Assembly (NCBI GenBank): GCA_016209325.1
Contig: JACQWJ010000011.1
Coordinates: forward strand, 1-34,551
DNA from: Candidatus Uhrbacteria bacterium
GTDB taxonomy: Bacteria; Patescibacteriota; Patescibacteriia; UBA9934; GWF2-40-263
Direction of reading: 5' to 3'
Length of the DNA stretch: 34,551 bases
Under the pieces are notes generated by a model. That model had not been told where the DNA came from. It was given only the letters and a program-made list of their open reading frames with translations, and did not search any database. This document shows, one piece after another, positions 1-9,499 of the stretch (its first letter is position 1; each line of letters begins with the position of its first letter). The position numbers and the translations under genes are program-made.

Positions 1-54
1 CTTAACAAGGATGGATGCCATACCCTGCCAGTGTACACGGTTGGACAGAATTAG
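1..54 (+). CDS. possible C-terminal end of an upstream CDS (...LNKDGCHTLPVYTVGQN*)
   Basis: Frame 1 is open from the window edge to TAG at 52-54 and is followed by a terminator hairpin at 99-132. Very short, so weak. Confidence 0.2.
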   Translation, partial: LNKDGCHTLPVYTVGQN

Positions 55-98
55 CTAGTGGTTAATTGGGGATGGTATAAGGTCCGGTCTCCGCATCA

Positions 99-132
99 AA
101 AATAGGTGAGAGCAGCTGCTCTCGCCTATTTT
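99..132. terminator. bidirectional rho-independent terminator hairpin
   Basis: AAAATAGGTGAGAGCAGCTGCTCTCGCCTATTTT is a near-perfect palindrome (one G-U) flanked by A/T tracts, just past the stop of the minus-strand CDS ending at 144. Confidence 0.8.
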
Positions 133-143
133 CATTTTCTTGA

Positions 144-2354
144 CTATGGAGCGGCCAGGTGTGTGGCGTCGATGCGATACAGCTTCGGTCCGGCGAGGAG
201 GTAGACGGACCGTGAGGCCTCGTCCACGACCAGATCTGTCAAACCGACAAACGCGTCGCTTCGGTACTGGACGACGAACGCACCTGTTTCCTTTTCAAAC
301 ACGACGAGGCGTTGCTCGGCGGGATCGAGGAGGTACAGGAAACGGCTGTCCGCGTCGGTCCAGAGGTCGGTTGCGGAAGCGAGCGGTGGCTCCACCGCGC
401 CCTGGGTCCAGACGCTTTCCGTCCCAGCTGTGAAGCGCACGATCCTGCCGTCTCCCTTCAGGATAAATACGGTCCCGTCTACGGATAGGCTAACGGCGTC
501 CGAGAGGTCGGTCTGACGGGTCCGAATCCACGCGGCCGGAGCGCCGAAATCCGCTCCGCCGCGGGACTGAAAACGGAACACCTGCGACGTCTGACCCTCT
601 CCGCCCGCCTGGAGCGCGTATAAGCGGTCCCCGTAGGCGTACAGGTCGCGCCACGTCGCAGCGTCTCCCACGGGAAGGGTGAGCGAGGCGGATTGGACAC
701 GAACCGGATCGTCAGCAAGGAGGGAAGATACGCCAGGACGGTCGTCCAATACATACGCCGCGGTTCCCTGAGAAAAGGCCTCCTTAACAGCTCCCCCCGT
801 CTCGCCCGCGCCTTCCACGCGCCGCAGAAGCTTGGCCTGCGGATCCAAGCGGTAGGCGGATCGGTCGTTACCGAACAGGAAAATACCGCTGGGAAGGGAA
901 GCGATGGCTTGAGGGACGAACCCGTTTCCGACCACAGACGCATCCGCAAGCAGGGAAGGCTGAGGAATCTGAACGACGTGGCGCATTTGGTCGAGCATGC
1001 CTTCGAGTTCCCGACGCAAGGCGTCAAGGCGTGGTTGAACATCGGGAGACGGGGCCGCGACTTCGCCAAGGAGGCGCATGGCTTCCTGGACGCTCGTCCG
1101 AGCCTGAGTCTCGTCCTGATAGATGAGGGCCCCGGAAGCGCGGTCCCGTTCCTCCTCGACCCCATGCACGGCTTCCTCGAACGCGGACTGTATAGCTTGA
1201 CGACCATGGGAACGCGAAAGGGCGCCGATACTCGCGGAAAGCGCAATAATCCCGACCACCGCGGCCAGGAGAAGGTAACGACTAAGGAGCGGAAGCCGCA
1301 AAAAGGTCCGCGAAACGGAACGCCTCAACGCGTGTGCACGGTCTGCAACCTGTTCCTTTGTCTCTTGCCAGGGCGTATGACGGGCGTGACGGACGGTATG
1401 GGTCAACACGGTAAATAAGGAAACTCCTATGCGCGACAGGGTCTGGATAACACGACGGAGCGCCGGTAACCAGGAACCGCGCCAAGAAGAGGAAGCCCGA
1501 CCATGTCCGCGAACGGTTTGAAAAACACCGCGTAGGAAAGACAAAGGAAACCCAGGGAGGGGATCGGACAGGATACGATCTGTTTTAGCCTGTGTTGACG
1601 TCAGCTGGCGGAGGGAAGACTCAGCGGATGTCCGCGGCGGCGAGGGAGGGGAAGATGGGTGGGATGCGCGGACTTGGAGAACCAAGACAACAGTGTCCGC
1701 CTCGGGTGAAAGTGCGTGACGTACTTGGGCTGCCGCTCCCTGAGCGGGCAAGGCAGTCAAGATGTGATGGAGCTCTTCGGGAGAAACTTCCTGCTGAAGC
1801 GGACGGTTGGAAGCACAGAAGACATCTCCCGGATGCAATTCTCCGTTCAGCACGACAGCAAACGGCTTGTCCCATGAGGGGATACCCTGCTCCGTTTGAA
1901 TACCCCGGAACAGGTTAAAGACATGGTAACGGTCGTTTGGCAGCTTATGGAGGAATAAGGCTGTCAGCTCTCCCATGCCTGAAAAGCACAGCGAACGGTC
2001 AAAGGCGAGCCCGATCAAGGCGTGCACATCCCAACTGGAAGGAGAGGCGTCCCACACCTGTTCCCTGGCTGATATGGCGAGTTCTTCATTCAAGACATGA
2101 AGAAAGGTCTCAAAGGCATGTTGAAGCTCATCGGAAGAAGACAGAGAAAGAGTGGAGGTAAATTCCTCCAAACGGCGAAAAAGAATATCCCGCATGCCAT
2201 TGGCCAAATCTTCTGCCTGAGGAACGTCAGAAGCAACGGACAAAATAAAAAACGCGCATCCCTGCTCATGTTGGAATGTTTTAACCGCATGTGAGAGAAG
2301 AGACGAGGCCGCCTCCTCCATGGCGCCCATCTTTAACTGCAACGGCTCGTCCAT
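144..2354 (-). CDS. membrane protein: N-terminal degenerate PP2C-like phosphatase domain, one TM helix, coiled coil, C-terminal beta-propeller-like repeats
   Basis: Long ORF. Motif-like segment GELHPGDVFCASNRPLQQEVSPEELHHIL...EADTVVLVL; TM LLLAAVVGIIALSASIGAL; C-terminal repeats such as AYGDRLYALQ / SLSVDGTVFILKGDGRIVRF / DSRFLYLLDPAEQRLVVF / EASRSVYLLAGPKLYRID. Start placed at MDEPLQ because TATAAT overlaps the upstream ATG. Confidence 0.6.
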   Translation of the reverse strand: MDEPLQLKMGAMEEAASSLLSHAVKTFQHEQGCAFFILSVASDVPQAEDLANGMRDILFRRLEEFTSTLSLSSSDELQHAFETFLHVLNEELAISAREQVWDASPSSWDVHALIGLAFDRSLCFSGMGELTALFLHKLPNDRYHVFNLFRGIQTEQGIPSWDKPFAVVLNGELHPGDVFCASNRPLQQEVSPEELHHILTALPAQGAAAQVRHALSPEADTVVLVLQVRASHPSSPPSPPRTSAESSLRQLTSTQAKTDRILSDPLPGFPLSFLRGVFQTVRGHGRASSSWRGSWLPALRRVIQTLSRIGVSLFTVLTHTVRHARHTPWQETKEQVADRAHALRRSVSRTFLRLPLLSRYLLLAAVVGIIALSASIGALSRSHGRQAIQSAFEEAVHGVEEERDRASGALIYQDETQARTSVQEAMRLLGEVAAPSPDVQPRLDALRRELEGMLDQMRHVVQIPQPSLLADASVVGNGFVPQAIASLPSGIFLFGNDRSAYRLDPQAKLLRRVEGAGETGGAVKEAFSQGTAAYVLDDRPGVSSLLADDPVRVQSASLTLPVGDAATWRDLYAYGDRLYALQAGGEGQTSQVFRFQSRGGADFGAPAAWIRTRQTDLSDAVSLSVDGTVFILKGDGRIVRFTAGTESVWTQGAVEPPLASATDLWTDADSRFLYLLDPAEQRLVVFEKETGAFVVQYRSDAFVGLTDLVVDEASRSVYLLAGPKLYRIDATHLAAP

Positions 2355-2403
2355 AAAAATCCGGGAAAACGGCGTATTGCCAATACAGACAAATTTCGTG
2401 TAC

Positions 2404-2432
2404 ATTATACCTAAATCGATTCTAAGCGCAAT
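2404..2432 (-). promoter_or_regulatory. putative sigma-70-type promoter of the minus-strand gene
   Basis: Minus strand TTGCGC-N16-TATAAT (-10 at 2404-2409, -35 at 2426-2431). Confidence 0.45.
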
Positions 2433-2437
2433 CAATC

Positions 2438-2457
2438 CTGGTATAAACTGGTATAAA
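2438..2457 (+). promoter_or_regulatory. tandem extended -10-like elements, (CTGGTATAAA)x2
   Basis: Two exact adjacent 10-bp copies of CTGGTATAAA, each containing TGnTATAAA, 21 bp upstream of the ATG at 2479. Confidence 0.5.
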
Positions 2458-2478
2458 GAAGAGGGGGCAAGATCTCGT

Positions 2479-3129
2479 ATGGATATCCCGAATTTTCGTC
2501 TTGAACAGCTGTTTGGTTCAAAAACACGTGCTCGCCTGCTGAGTTTGTTTTTGCAAAACGCGGACACCTCATTTTACGTCAGAGAACTGACCAGGAAAAT
2601 CGACGCCCAGTTGAATTCCGTGCGGCGTGAACTGCAAAACTTAGTCGACGTGGGAGTTATTATTGAGCAAGAAATCGAAAAGACCGATGCCCCCGCACGG
2701 CTCCTGTCCGACCGAAAGAAGTACTACCTCGTGAACCAGCATTTTCTCCTGTACGAAGACTTACGAAGTCTTTTCAAGAAAGTACAAATTTTGGTGAAAC
2801 AGAATCTTGTTCATGAAATCCAATCAAATGGCAAGATTGACTTCCTCCTGTTTACCGGAAAGTTTGTCGACTTTGATATTCCGACCGACATCCTGATCGT
2901 GGGAACCATCGACCAGGCAGTCCTGCAAAAGCTGGTTAACGGATTCGAAGCCGAGCTGGGATCCGAAATCAACTACACGCTCATGTCGCGGGAGGAATTC
3001 CTGTATCGCCGGCAGATCACGGATCGCTTCCTTTCCACCATCTTGGAGGGAAAGAAGGTCGTCATGATCGACGAGTTGCATGTGACGGATGCCGTATCGT
3101 CTCTAGGACCGGAAAAACGTTCCGTATGA
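2479..3129 (+). CDS. winged-helix transcriptional regulator with C-terminal nucleotidyltransferase-like domain
   Basis: MDIPNFRLEQLFGSKTRARLLSLFLQNADTSFYVRELTRKIDAQLNSVRRELQNLVDVGVI is a typical wHTH; C-terminal IDFLLFTGKFV...DILIVGTID resembles a degenerate nucleotidyltransferase fold. Confidence 0.65.
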   Translation: MDIPNFRLEQLFGSKTRARLLSLFLQNADTSFYVRELTRKIDAQLNSVRRELQNLVDVGVIIEQEIEKTDAPARLLSDRKKYYLVNQHFLLYEDLRSLFKKVQILVKQNLVHEIQSNGKIDFLLFTGKFVDFDIPTDILIVGTIDQAVLQKLVNGFEAELGSEINYTLMSREEFLYRRQITDRFLSTILEGKKVVMIDELHVTDAVSSLGPEKRSV

Positions 3130-3539
3130 GGCTGCTCCTATGTGCGCAGGACATCCATTCCTTGGAGGTGGGGCTGGTGGGAGCGGATGGATGGAAATCC
3201 GGAAGACGGTTTACGACCCGGCCCGAAGAGGTTCTGGCCCGCGTGGAGGAATTTCTGGATACGGAAGGAACTTCGTGGAAGGAAATCGACGGGGTCGGGG
3301 TCGTGACGGGTCCGGGATCGTTCACTTCGACGCGCATCGCGGTGACGCTAGCCAACGGCATCGCCTTTGCCCGGAGCATTCCGGTCAAAGGCATGGAAAA
3401 CCCGAAACGAAAGGAATTGCGCGACTTGTACGGCACGGACCCATGGGCCGAGCCCTGGAAGGGTGACGCCAGTTTCGCGGTTCCCGTCTACGACCGGCCG
3501 CCGCACATCACGCCCAGGCGCCAACCCACGTTCGTCTGA
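3126..3539 (+). CDS. tsaB: short TsaB-like tRNA threonylcarbamoyladenosine biosynthesis protein
   Basis: Motif VVTGPGSFTSTRIAVTLANGIAFAR typical of TsaB; ATGA overlap with the upstream gene; only 137 aa. Confidence 0.75.
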   Translation: MRLLLCAQDIHSLEVGLVGADGWKSGRRFTTRPEEVLARVEEFLDTEGTSWKEIDGVGVVTGPGSFTSTRIAVTLANGIAFARSIPVKGMENPKRKELRDLYGTDPWAEPWKGDASFAVPVYDRPPHITPRRQPTFV

Positions 3540-3570
3540 CCCTTTGCTTTTTTCTTTTGTCCCAACCCGT

Positions 3571-4278
3571 ATGCCTTCATCGCTCGATCTCGCCTTCGTC
3601 CAAGGGACGGTGTTTGCCTTCTGGCAGTCCCTCCTCGGCTTTGCTCCCCGCCTAGCGGGAGCGGTCCTCGTCTGCGCCGTCGGTCTGGCAGCGGCCGTCG
3701 TGCTGCAGCGCGTGATCCGCCAAGTCCTGTGTCTCTTAAACGTCGACGGCCTGGCCAAGCGCTTCGAGATCCCTCAGGCCTTCGCACGCCAGGGTATTCC
3801 CCTCGATATCGCGAAATTCCTCGGATGGGTGGTGAAGTGGCTTGTCCTGGTCGCAGCACTCGTCACAGCCACGGACATTCTGGGCTGGGAACAGGTCACC
3901 ACCTTCTTGACGCAAGTCATGCTCTACGTCCCGAATGTGCTCATTGCGGCAGGCATTCTTCTTGGCGGGATGTTCCTCGCCACCGTCGCCGAACGGGTCG
4001 TCCGCTCTACCGCGGAGACCGCTGGCGTGGGATCGCACGAACTCCTGGCCGGGGTGGCACGCTGGTCAATTCTCGCGTTCGCCGCCATGGCCGCGCTGGA
4101 TCAGCTCCAGATTGCCGAACAACTCATCCGTGTCCTGTTCACGGGCCTTGTTGCGATGCTGGCTCTGGCCGGGGGACTTGCCTTCGGACTGGGCGGAAAG
4201 GAACACGCGGCCCAGGCCCTCGATCGTCTACGGAAGGACATGCGGTCGCGCGATACGGAGAGAGATGCCCGCTCCTGA
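3571..4278 (+). CDS. TM-helix repeat (mechanosensitive channel-like) membrane protein without a soluble MscS domain
   Basis: Several hydrophobic segments with repeated GILLGGMFLATVAERVVRS / ALAGGLAFGLGGKEHAAQAL motifs, as in the TM_helix (PF05552) family. Confidence 0.6.
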   Translation: MPSSLDLAFVQGTVFAFWQSLLGFAPRLAGAVLVCAVGLAAAVVLQRVIRQVLCLLNVDGLAKRFEIPQAFARQGIPLDIAKFLGWVVKWLVLVAALVTATDILGWEQVTTFLTQVMLYVPNVLIAAGILLGGMFLATVAERVVRSTAETAGVGSHELLAGVARWSILAFAAMAALDQLQIAEQLIRVLFTGLVAMLALAGGLAFGLGGKEHAAQALDRLRKDMRSRDTERDARS

Positions 4279-4296
4279 ACGGAAGATATTTTGGCT

Positions 4297-5805
4297 ATGT
4301 CCGATCCCGCTCGTGTCGGCGCATACGGAAGGCACCGGCTGTGGGAAGTCGTGCCCGGACTCCTGGTATGGACGACCCTCGTGCTGTCCATCGTGTTGTC
4401 GTTCGCGGTCCCGACGGCCGCGATCGTGTTCATCATCGTGTTCGACCTGTTCTGGCTGTTCCGGGTCGCCTACTTCACGATCTTTCTGTTCGCCTCCTGG
4501 CGGCGGTACCGCTGGACCGCCCGCACAGACTGGTGGGCAGAAGTGCAAAAGGAGCCGACGTGGGAACGGGTCCGTCATCTGATATTCCTCCCGACGTACA
4601 AGGAAGGGACGGACATCCTGCGCGAGGCCCTGCGCTCGCTCGCCGCGTCGCGGTACGACGCCCACAAGCTCATCGTGGTGCTGGCCGGGGAGGCCCGGGA
4701 CCGGGAACGATTCCGCGCCCAGGCCGCCGAGCTCGAGCGAGAATTCGCGGACGCGTTCAGTCGCCTGATCGTGACGGAGCATCCCGAAGACCTGCCGGAC
4801 GAGATCCCCGGCAAGGGCTCGAACCTGCACTGGAGCGCCACCGTCGTAAAGGGGATCCTGGAACGAGAGGAACCAGACCTCACTCCTGAGGACGTTGTCG
4901 CGTCTTCGTTCGACGCGGACACGACGGTCCACCCCCATTACTTCGCTCACCTGACCTGGCTGTATCTCCGGACACCGGACCGCCTGCACACCTCCTACCA
5001 GCCGGTCGCCTTGTTTTCAAACAATATTTGGACCGCAGCGGCGCCCGTCCGGATCGCCGCCTTTGGCACCACCTTCTGGCTCATGACCGAACTCGCACGG
5101 CCCGAACGACTGTGGACGTTTTCCTCCCACTCCATGCCCTGGAAAATGCTGCTAGACGTAGGTTTTTGGCAAAAAGACGTCGTTTCAGAAGATTCACGCA
5201 TTTTCCTCCAGGCCTTTCTGCACTATCATGGAAACTACCGAGTCACCCCGGTCTACCTTCCCGTGTCCATGGATTCAGTCGGCGGAACGTCCTACCGCGA
5301 AAGCTTGAAGGCGCTGTATCGACAGCAGCGGCGTTGGGCCTGGGGTGTTGAGCATTTTCCGGTCATGGTGAAAGCCTTTCGTAAGGACCCCCTCATTCCG
5401 CGGCGAAAGAAAATCCAGTACCTTTGGAACCACTTGGAAGGCATGTATACCTGGGCCACGGCCCCTCTGCTTATCTTCATCCTGGGACGCCTTCCCTTAT
5501 ACGTTACGGCCGGAAGCGAGTCGGCGCTGATCCAGGCGGCCCCGTTCACGCTCCAGTGGATCATGCGCCTGGCCATGACAGGGGTGTTCGTGTCCGCCAT
5601 CCTGTCGCTGACCATCCTTCCACCGCGGCCGAAGTCGGTCCATGCCTCGACCTGGATCGTAATGCTCCTGCAGTGGATGCTTCTTCCGGTCACGTTTGTC
5701 GTCTTCGGGGCCCTACCCGCGATCGACGCCCAGACGCGCCTCATGCTGGGAAAATATCTCGGCTTTAATGTGACAACGAAAGTGCGGGGAACGAAAAAAA
5801 CCTAG
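4297..5805 (+). CDS. polytopic membrane glycosyltransferase, family 2-like
   Basis: N- and C-terminal TM segments flanking a GT-A-like region: IFLPTYKEG, VVASSFDADTTVHPHYF, SEDSRIFLQ, YRQQRRWAWG (QRRW-like). Confidence 0.75.
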   Translation: MSDPARVGAYGRHRLWEVVPGLLVWTTLVLSIVLSFAVPTAAIVFIIVFDLFWLFRVAYFTIFLFASWRRYRWTARTDWWAEVQKEPTWERVRHLIFLPTYKEGTDILREALRSLAASRYDAHKLIVVLAGEARDRERFRAQAAELEREFADAFSRLIVTEHPEDLPDEIPGKGSNLHWSATVVKGILEREEPDLTPEDVVASSFDADTTVHPHYFAHLTWLYLRTPDRLHTSYQPVALFSNNIWTAAAPVRIAAFGTTFWLMTELARPERLWTFSSHSMPWKMLLDVGFWQKDVVSEDSRIFLQAFLHYHGNYRVTPVYLPVSMDSVGGTSYRESLKALYRQQRRWAWGVEHFPVMVKAFRKDPLIPRRKKIQYLWNHLEGMYTWATAPLLIFILGRLPLYVTAGSESALIQAAPFTLQWIMRLAMTGVFVSAILSLTILPPRPKSVHASTWIVMLLQWMLLPVTFVVFGALPAIDAQTRLMLGKYLGFNVTTKVRGTKKT

Positions 5806-5815
5806 GTGCAAAACC

Positions 5816-5845
5816 AATAGGCGGGAGGCCCCCTCCCGCCTATTT
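5816..5845. terminator. bidirectional terminator between convergent genes
   Basis: AATAGGCGGGAGG-CCC-CCTCCCGCCTATT, perfect 13-bp stem, followed by T-rich sequence. Confidence 0.85.
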
Positions 5846-5857
5846 CTTATTCCTGTT

Positions 5858-8518
5858 TCACGACAACGCCGCCACTTTTTTTTCGGGCTTCGTGAGAAGA
5901 ATTTCGTCGCCGCGCGCCCCAATTTGGATGGTATCGTCTGCTTCGATTTCCCCAAGCATGATTTTCAGGGACAGGGGGTTCAGGATAAGGCTTTGAATGA
6001 CGCGCTTGAGGGGACGGGCACCATAGGCCGGGTCGTACCCCTTGTGTGCCAGCGTCTTCTTGGCAGCAGGGGTGACGACGAGCGCGATGCCTCGCTGCTC
6101 CTTCAGTCGTTCGGACACGCGCGCCAGTTGAAGCTCGACGATGTCCGCAATCTGGGCCTCTCCCAGGGAGTGGAAGATAATCGTCTCGTCCACGCGGTTC
6201 AAGAACTCGGGACGGAACTGTTCCTTAAGGAGACCCATGATACGCTCTTGAAGCTCGCGCTCCTCGCCGACGACCTCACCGCTACTGAAGCCGATCGCCC
6301 CCAGCGACTTGCCGGAACTGAGGATAACGTCGGAGCCGAGGTTGCTCGTCATGATGACGACCGTGTTCTTGAAGTTGACTTTCCGCCCCTTGGCGTCCGT
6401 CAGGCGACCGTCATCGAGGATCTGAAGGAGCATGTTAAAGGTGTCGGGATGGGCCTTCTCGATCTCGTCGAACAGGATGACCGAGTAGGGGCGACGCCGG
6501 ATGGTTTCGGTCAGCTGTCCACCCTCCTCGTAGCCGACGTACCCCGGCGGGGAGCCGATCATCTTCGAGGCCGCGTGGCGCTCCATGTACTCCGACATGT
6601 CGAGACGCACCAGGGCGGACTCGTCGTTGAACATGAAGCCGGCGAGCGAGCGCGCGAGCTCGGTCTTGCCGACCCCCGTTGGCCCGAGGAAGATGAACGA
6701 GCCGATTGGCCGGTTCTCCTCGCCGATCCCCGCGCGCGAACGGCGGAGCGCGTGGCTAACAGCGGTAATGGCCTCATCCTGGCCCACCACGCGCTTCTTC
6801 AGCTCGTCCTCCATGCGAGCCAGTTTGTGCATCTCCGACTCGAGCATCTTCGAGACGGGGATGTGGGTCCAGCGCGACACGACTTCCGCCACATCCTGCT
6901 CGGTCACAGCCTCCTTCAGGATTCCGCGCTCCCGCTGGAGCTGATGGAGGGCCTGCTCTCCCTGTCGCAGGCGGCGCTGCTCGACAGGAATCTGGCCGTA
7001 ACGAATTTCCGCGACGCGTTCCAAGTTACCCGACCGTTCGGCCATCTCGGCTTCCGCCTTTAACTTGTCGATCTGGCTCTTGGCCGCGTGAACCTCGGCG
7101 ATCTTCTCCTTCTCGTTTCGCCACTTGCCTTCCAAGGCGTCGGTTTTCTCGCGCAGGTCCGCAAGCTGCTTTTCAATGTCCTTCAGGCGTTCCTTCGACT
7201 CGGCATCCTCCTCCTTCTGAAGGGCCTTGCGTTCGATCTCGAGACGCATGACATCGCGTTTCAGGTGGTCAAGTTCCTCGGGCATGGAATCGATGTTTAT
7301 GCGGAGCGCGGAAGCGGCCTCGTCAATGAGGTCGATAGCCTTGTCCGGTAAGAAACGATCGGTAATGTAGCGGACGGACAGCTCACAGGCCGCGACAATG
7401 GCCGGGTCGGCAATCCGGACGCCGTGGTGGAGTTCATACTTCTCCTTGATCCCGCGCAAAATTGCGATCGTGTCTTCGGCCGACGGCTCCTCGACCACGA
7501 CGGGCTGGAAGCGACGCTCAAGCGCCTGATCCTTCTCGATGTGCTTTTGGTACTCCTTGAGGGTGGTGGCGCCGATCGTGCGGAGCTCACCGCGTGCCAG
7601 GGCGGGCTTCAGCATGTTACTCGCGTCGAGTGGACTGCCTTCGGACGTGCCGGCCCCGACAAGCGTATGCAACTCGTCGATGAATAGGATGATCTTGCCG
7701 TCGGACTCGCCGATTTCCTTCAGGACCGCCTTCAGGCGCTCCTCGAACTCACCGCGGTACTTCGTGCCGGCGACGAGCGCGCCCAAATCCAAAGTCACCA
7801 GCTCCTTGTTTTGCAGAAGCTCCGGGACGTCACGCGCCACGATGCGCTGCGCCAGTCCTTCCACGATGGCGGTCTTGCCGACGCCCGCCTCGCCGATCAA
7901 GACGGGGTTATTCTTTGTGCGGCGGAGAAGCACCTGCATGACGCGCCGGATCTCGGCGTCGCGCCCGATGACGGGATCGAGCTTGCCGGCCCGCGCGGCA
8001 TCGGTTAGGTTCCGACTGTACTTTTCCAAGGCCTGATAGCGGGACTCAGGCTCGGGGGAGTCCACCCGCTGCGATCCCCGAATTTCCTTCAGGGCCTGGA
8101 GTACGGCCTCTTCCTTGATCCCATGCACCTCAAGCAACCGACTCACGTGCCTGTTTCCAAGCAGGCCGAGAAGCAGGTGCTCGGTAGAAATGAAATCGTC
8201 CTTGAACTGCTTGGCCTTCTTGGCGGATTCCTGCAGCACGCCCGCCATCTCGGGAGATAGGTAGACTTGGGCTAGGTTGCCCGCAGGGACGGTTTCCGAG
8301 CGGGGCAGGGAATCGAGGATGCGTGTGACCTTCTTGCGCAGCACCGCGTGGTCCGGCACGATCTTCTGGACGACCGCGGACACGACGCCGTCGTCCTGGG
8401 CCAGAAGCGCGTGCAGCAAATGGATCGGTTCCAGGGCCTGCTGGCCGTTTTCCACAGCCACGTTATGAGCCTGCTGCAAGGCTTCCTGTGACTTGTGAGT
8501 AAAATTATTGGGTAACAT
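5858..8518 (-). CDS. clpB: ATP-dependent chaperone/disaggregase ClpB
   Basis: [22 protein letters not shown]-domain; two AAA+ modules ([35 protein letters not shown]); middle coiled coil. Confidence 0.97.
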   Translation of the reverse strand: MLPNNFTHKSQEALQQAHNVAVENGQQALEPIHLLHALLAQDDGVVSAVVQKIVPDHAVLRKKVTRILDSLPRSETVPAGNLAQVYLSPEMAGVLQESAKKAKQFKDDFISTEHLLLGLLGNRHVSRLLEVHGIKEEAVLQALKEIRGSQRVDSPEPESRYQALEKYSRNLTDAARAGKLDPVIGRDAEIRRVMQVLLRRTKNNPVLIGEAGVGKTAIVEGLAQRIVARDVPELLQNKELVTLDLGALVAGTKYRGEFEERLKAVLKEIGESDGKIILFIDELHTLVGAGTSEGSPLDASNMLKPALARGELRTIGATTLKEYQKHIEKDQALERRFQPVVVEEPSAEDTIAILRGIKEKYELHHGVRIADPAIVAACELSVRYITDRFLPDKAIDLIDEAASALRINIDSMPEELDHLKRDVMRLEIERKALQKEEDAESKERLKDIEKQLADLREKTDALEGKWRNEKEKIAEVHAAKSQIDKLKAEAEMAERSGNLERVAEIRYGQIPVEQRRLRQGEQALHQLQRERGILKEAVTEQDVAEVVSRWTHIPVSKMLESEMHKLARMEDELKKRVVGQDEAITAVSHALRRSRAGIGEENRPIGSFIFLGPTGVGKTELARSLAGFMFNDESALVRLDMSEYMERHAASKMIGSPPGYVGYEEGGQLTETIRRRPYSVILFDEIEKAHPDTFNMLLQILDDGRLTDAKGRKVNFKNTVVIMTSNLGSDVILSSGKSLGAIGFSSGEVVGEERELQERIMGLLKEQFRPEFLNRVDETIIFHSLGEAQIADIVELQLARVSERLKEQRGIALVVTPAAKKTLAHKGYDPAYGARPLKRVIQSLILNPLSLKIMLGEIEADDTIQIGARGDEILLTKPEKKVAALS

Positions 8519-8533
8519 ACAAAGGTAAACGAA

Positions 8534-8560
8534 TTAGCACTCTTTATTATAGAGTGCTAA
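8534..8560. promoter_or_regulatory. CIRCE element (HrcA operator)
   Basis: TTAGCACTC-N9-GAGTGCTAA, exact match to the CIRCE consensus, 15 bp upstream of the clpB ATG. Confidence 0.95.
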
Positions 8561-8573
8561 TTTAAATCGTCAA
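8546..8573 (-). promoter_or_regulatory. clpB promoter with its -10 inside the CIRCE spacer
   Basis: Minus strand TTGACG-N16-TATAAT (-35 at 8568-8573, -10 at 8546-8551). Confidence 0.8.
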
Positions 8574-8677
8574 GTGTCAGATGAGGCACCTTCCCACCAA
8601 GCACATATGCGTTGCGACAAACACCCTTTTTCCTTATCATGGGGGGGAAGATCCCGAGCTCCGACATCATTTCTTCT

Positions 8678-9499
8678 ATGACAACTCATACGCTGTCTGG
8701 AATCCGCATGGACGACCTGTCCTCGGAAGAATTGGACATCCACCTGCGTGGGTGGCTTGCGGGAACGGAGGGGCGCATGATCGCGACTCCCAATCCCGAA
8801 TTTCTCCTGCAAAGCCGGCGGGACCCGGCCTTCCAGGCGCTCCTGAACGGGAGCGACTTGTCCCTTCCGGACGGCGTGGGCCTCTGCTACGCGATCGCGG
8901 CAAGCGGTACGGAGCGTCTCCAGTACCGCCACACGGGCGTCGATGTCCTCCTCCATTTGGCAGCATTGTGCCAGGAGATGCATGTCCCCCTTCTTTTGTT
9001 GGGAGGAGGTCCGGGAAGCGCAGAGGGAACGGCGGAATACCTGAAACAAGCCGTTCCCGGCATTTCCGTTTTTGCCACCGATCCTGGAACGATTGAAGGA
9101 AATACCGTCTCCGTGTCCATTTCTGGAGAATTGATTGAATTCATGAACCGTTTGCACCCAACCGTGCTCGCCGTGGGATTGGGGCAGGGAAAGCAGGAGC
9201 GCTTCATTCGAGATGTTCTTCCCTTCGTTCCCTCGGTCCGTATCGCGATCGGTGTCGGGGGGGCGCTCGACATGTTGAGCGGCGGACGACCGCGCGCTCC
9301 GCTTGGCTGGCGGAGGGCGGGCTTTGAGTGGCTGTGGCGACTCTGGATCGAACCGAGGCGCGCGCGCCGCATTCTCCGGGCCAGTGTCGTCTTTCCGACC
9401 GTCGTCGCTTGGGGTAAACTACGAGAAGGCGGCTTCCTTTCAGCCTGCGGCCGCGTGTTTCAAGAAATCATCCGCCAATGGAAAAACGCTTCGTTATGA
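8678..9499 (+). CDS. WecG/TagA/CpsF family glycosyltransferase
   Basis: Family motifs TPNPEFLLQ, LPDGVGL, LGGGPGSAE, VGLGQGKQERFI, GVGGALDMLSGGRPRAPLGWRRAGFEWLWRL. Confidence 0.9.
   Translation: MTTHTLSGIRMDDLSSEELDIHLRGWLAGTEGRMIATPNPEFLLQSRRDPAFQALLNGSDLSLPDGVGLCYAIAASGTERLQYRHTGVDVLLHLAALCQEMHVPLLLLGGGPGSAEGTAEYLKQAVPGISVFATDPGTIEGNTVSVSISGELIEFMNRLHPTVLAVGLGQGKQERFIRDVLPFVPSVRIAIGVGGALDMLSGGRPRAPLGWRRAGFEWLWRLWIEPRRARRILRASVVFPTVVAWGKLREGGFLSACGRVFQEIIRQWKNASL

Noticed and set aside
41-81. TTGGAC ... TATAAG promoter-like pair, and possible tRNA/ncRNA 3' end near 80-98
   Set aside because: Spacing of ~29 bp is too long for a promoter, and no tRNA arm structure could be formed.
3729-4889. 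386-aa plus-strand ORF overlapping the channel-like and GT2 genes
   Set aside because: Arginine/proline-rich out-of-frame translation spanning two well-supported genes.
5924-7063. 379-aa plus-strand ORF antisense to clpB
   Set aside because: Mirror frame of a highly conserved gene; no recognisable motif.
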